Position numbers and translations under genes: made by a program. From the NCBI GenBank assembly GCA_903921605.1, contig CAIXQV010001025.1:1-14855 (forward strand): 14,855 nucleotides of DNA, given 5' to 3'. Positions 14,215-14,855 of the stretch are shown here, piece by piece (the first letter of the stretch is position 1; each line of letters begins with the position of its first letter). The notes under the pieces are model-generated. The model was not told the origin of the DNA. It saw only the letters and a list, made by a program, of their open reading frames with translations, and searched no databases. The DNA is from an uncultured Planctomycetaceae bacterium (GTDB lineage Bacteria > Planctomycetota > Planctomycetia > Planctomycetales > Planctomycetaceae).

Positions 14215-14855
14215 ATGTTACAGGTACGCAAAGCCCGGGAACGAGGCCACGCCGACCATGGCTGGCTGGATACGTGGCATACGTTTTCGTTTGCCAGCTA
14301 TCAGGATCCTCAACACCTCCGCTTTCGTGCGTTGCGGGTGATGAATGAAGATATCGTTGCTCCCGGGCAGGGTTTTGGAACTCATCCGCACAACGATATG
14401 GAAATCGTGACCTATGTGTTGTCCGGCGCGCTGGAGCACAAGGATTCGATGGGAAATGGCGAGGTGTTGCGGCCGGGTGAGTTTCAGCGGATGACTGCTG
14501 GAACCGGGATTACTCACAGTGAGTTCAATCCCTCCGCGACGGAGCCTACTCATCTCTATCAGATCTGGTTGTTTCCAGAGCGAAAGGGGCTGACGCCCGG
14601 TTATGAGCAGAAATCATTCTCGGCGGTTGGACGTCACGATGAACTGCGACTGGTGGCGTCTCGCGAGGGGGCTCAGGATTCTCTGAAAATTCACACCGAT
14701 GCCGCAATCTATCTGGCACAACTGAACGAAAATGGTTCCGTGGATTTCACGATCACTCCCGGTCGATATGTGTGGCTGCAGGTGCTAAGCGGGTCTGTCT
14801 CCGTGAACGGCATTGTGTTGTCGCAAAGCGACGGAGTGGCAGTTAGTGGTGAAGA
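14215..14855 (+). CDS. Pirin family protein (YhhW-like bicupin), 3' end outside window
   Basis: The first 213 residues are present; YhhW-type pirins are about 230 residues, so only the last few are missing. The N-terminus MLQVRKARERGHADHGWLDT is typical. The cupin metal ligands are in the family positions: H57 and H59 in THPH, and H101 and E103 in GITHSE. Nearby family motifs are visible (MEIVTYVLSGALEHKDSMGN at 62-81 and a GEFQRMTAGTGI stretch). Family members bind iron or another metal; E. coli YhhW has quercetin 2,3-dioxygenase activity in vitro, but the physiological substrate of planctomycete homologues is unknown. The second cupin half (about 130-213) lacks obvious metal ligands, as is usual. 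It diverges from the kinase operon and appears to be a separate transcription unit. Confidence 0.93.
   Translation, partial: MLQVRKARERGHADHGWLDTWHTFSFASYQDPQHLRFRALRVMNEDIVAPGQGFGTHPHNDMEIVTYVLSGALEHKDSMGNGEVLRPGEFQRMTAGTGITHSEFNPSATEPTHLYQIWLFPERKGLTPGYEQKSFSAVGRHDELRLVASREGAQDSLKIHTDAAIYLAQLNENGSVDFTITPGRYVWLQVLSGSVSVNGIVLSQSDGVAVSGE

Noticed and set aside
1..14855. Search for CRISPR arrays, phage genes, toxin-antitoxin pairs or a defence island
   Set aside because: No regular repeat-spacer pattern was seen, and the genes identified are housekeeping, regulatory or secreted enzymes; the only mobile DNA is the IS end and the short palindromic elements.

Overview
The window reads as chromosomal DNA from a member of the Planctomycetota. 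Three things in the sequence point there. One gene (647-1675, minus) has a prepilin-like N-terminus with the C-terminal H-x9-DG motif, the DUF1559 architecture that is greatly expanded in that phylum. Two large membrane Ser/Thr kinases of the PknB type are present, one with the DWG variant of the DFG motif. Strong Shine-Dalgarno sites are rare and GTG starts appear common. I cannot name a genus from sequence alone.

Layout. 1-136: the 3' end of an IS5-like transposase gene and probably the IS end, directly against the stop codon of a small lipoprotein gene (136-543, minus). A strong intrinsic terminator separates that gene from the DUF1559 gene. An AT-rich intergenic region then divides these minus-strand genes from a plus-strand pair whose start and stop codons overlap: a secreted purple-acid-phosphatase-like metallophosphatase and a secreted TPR protein. 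Converging on them is mnmE (tRNA modification GTPase). A 418-bp gene-free stretch upstream of mnmE carries a cluster of short palindromes. Next on the minus strand come a FabZ-like dehydratase and an NtrC-type response regulator, separated by a hairpin. Diverging from the regulator is a small cytoplasmic-type metallophosphoesterase. An 88-bp nested inverted repeat lies between it and two adjacent minus-strand Ser/Thr kinases (14 bp apart). A pirin-family protein starts at 14215 on the plus strand and runs off the end of the window.

How the genes relate. Most appear to be independent one- or two-gene units. The clearest functional couples are the overlapping secreted phosphatase/TPR pair and the tandem membrane kinases. 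The kinases probably relay an extracytoplasmic signal inward, since the downstream one has a dCache-like sensor after its single membrane segment.

Most worth a second look: the NtrC-type regulator lacks the GAFTGA sigma-54 contact loop although its other catalytic motifs are intact; the kinase-dCache fusion; the 88-bp palindromic element with GAAT on both sides; and the palindrome cluster upstream of mnmE. I found no CRISPR array, tRNA, rRNA, phage module or recognisable defence system.
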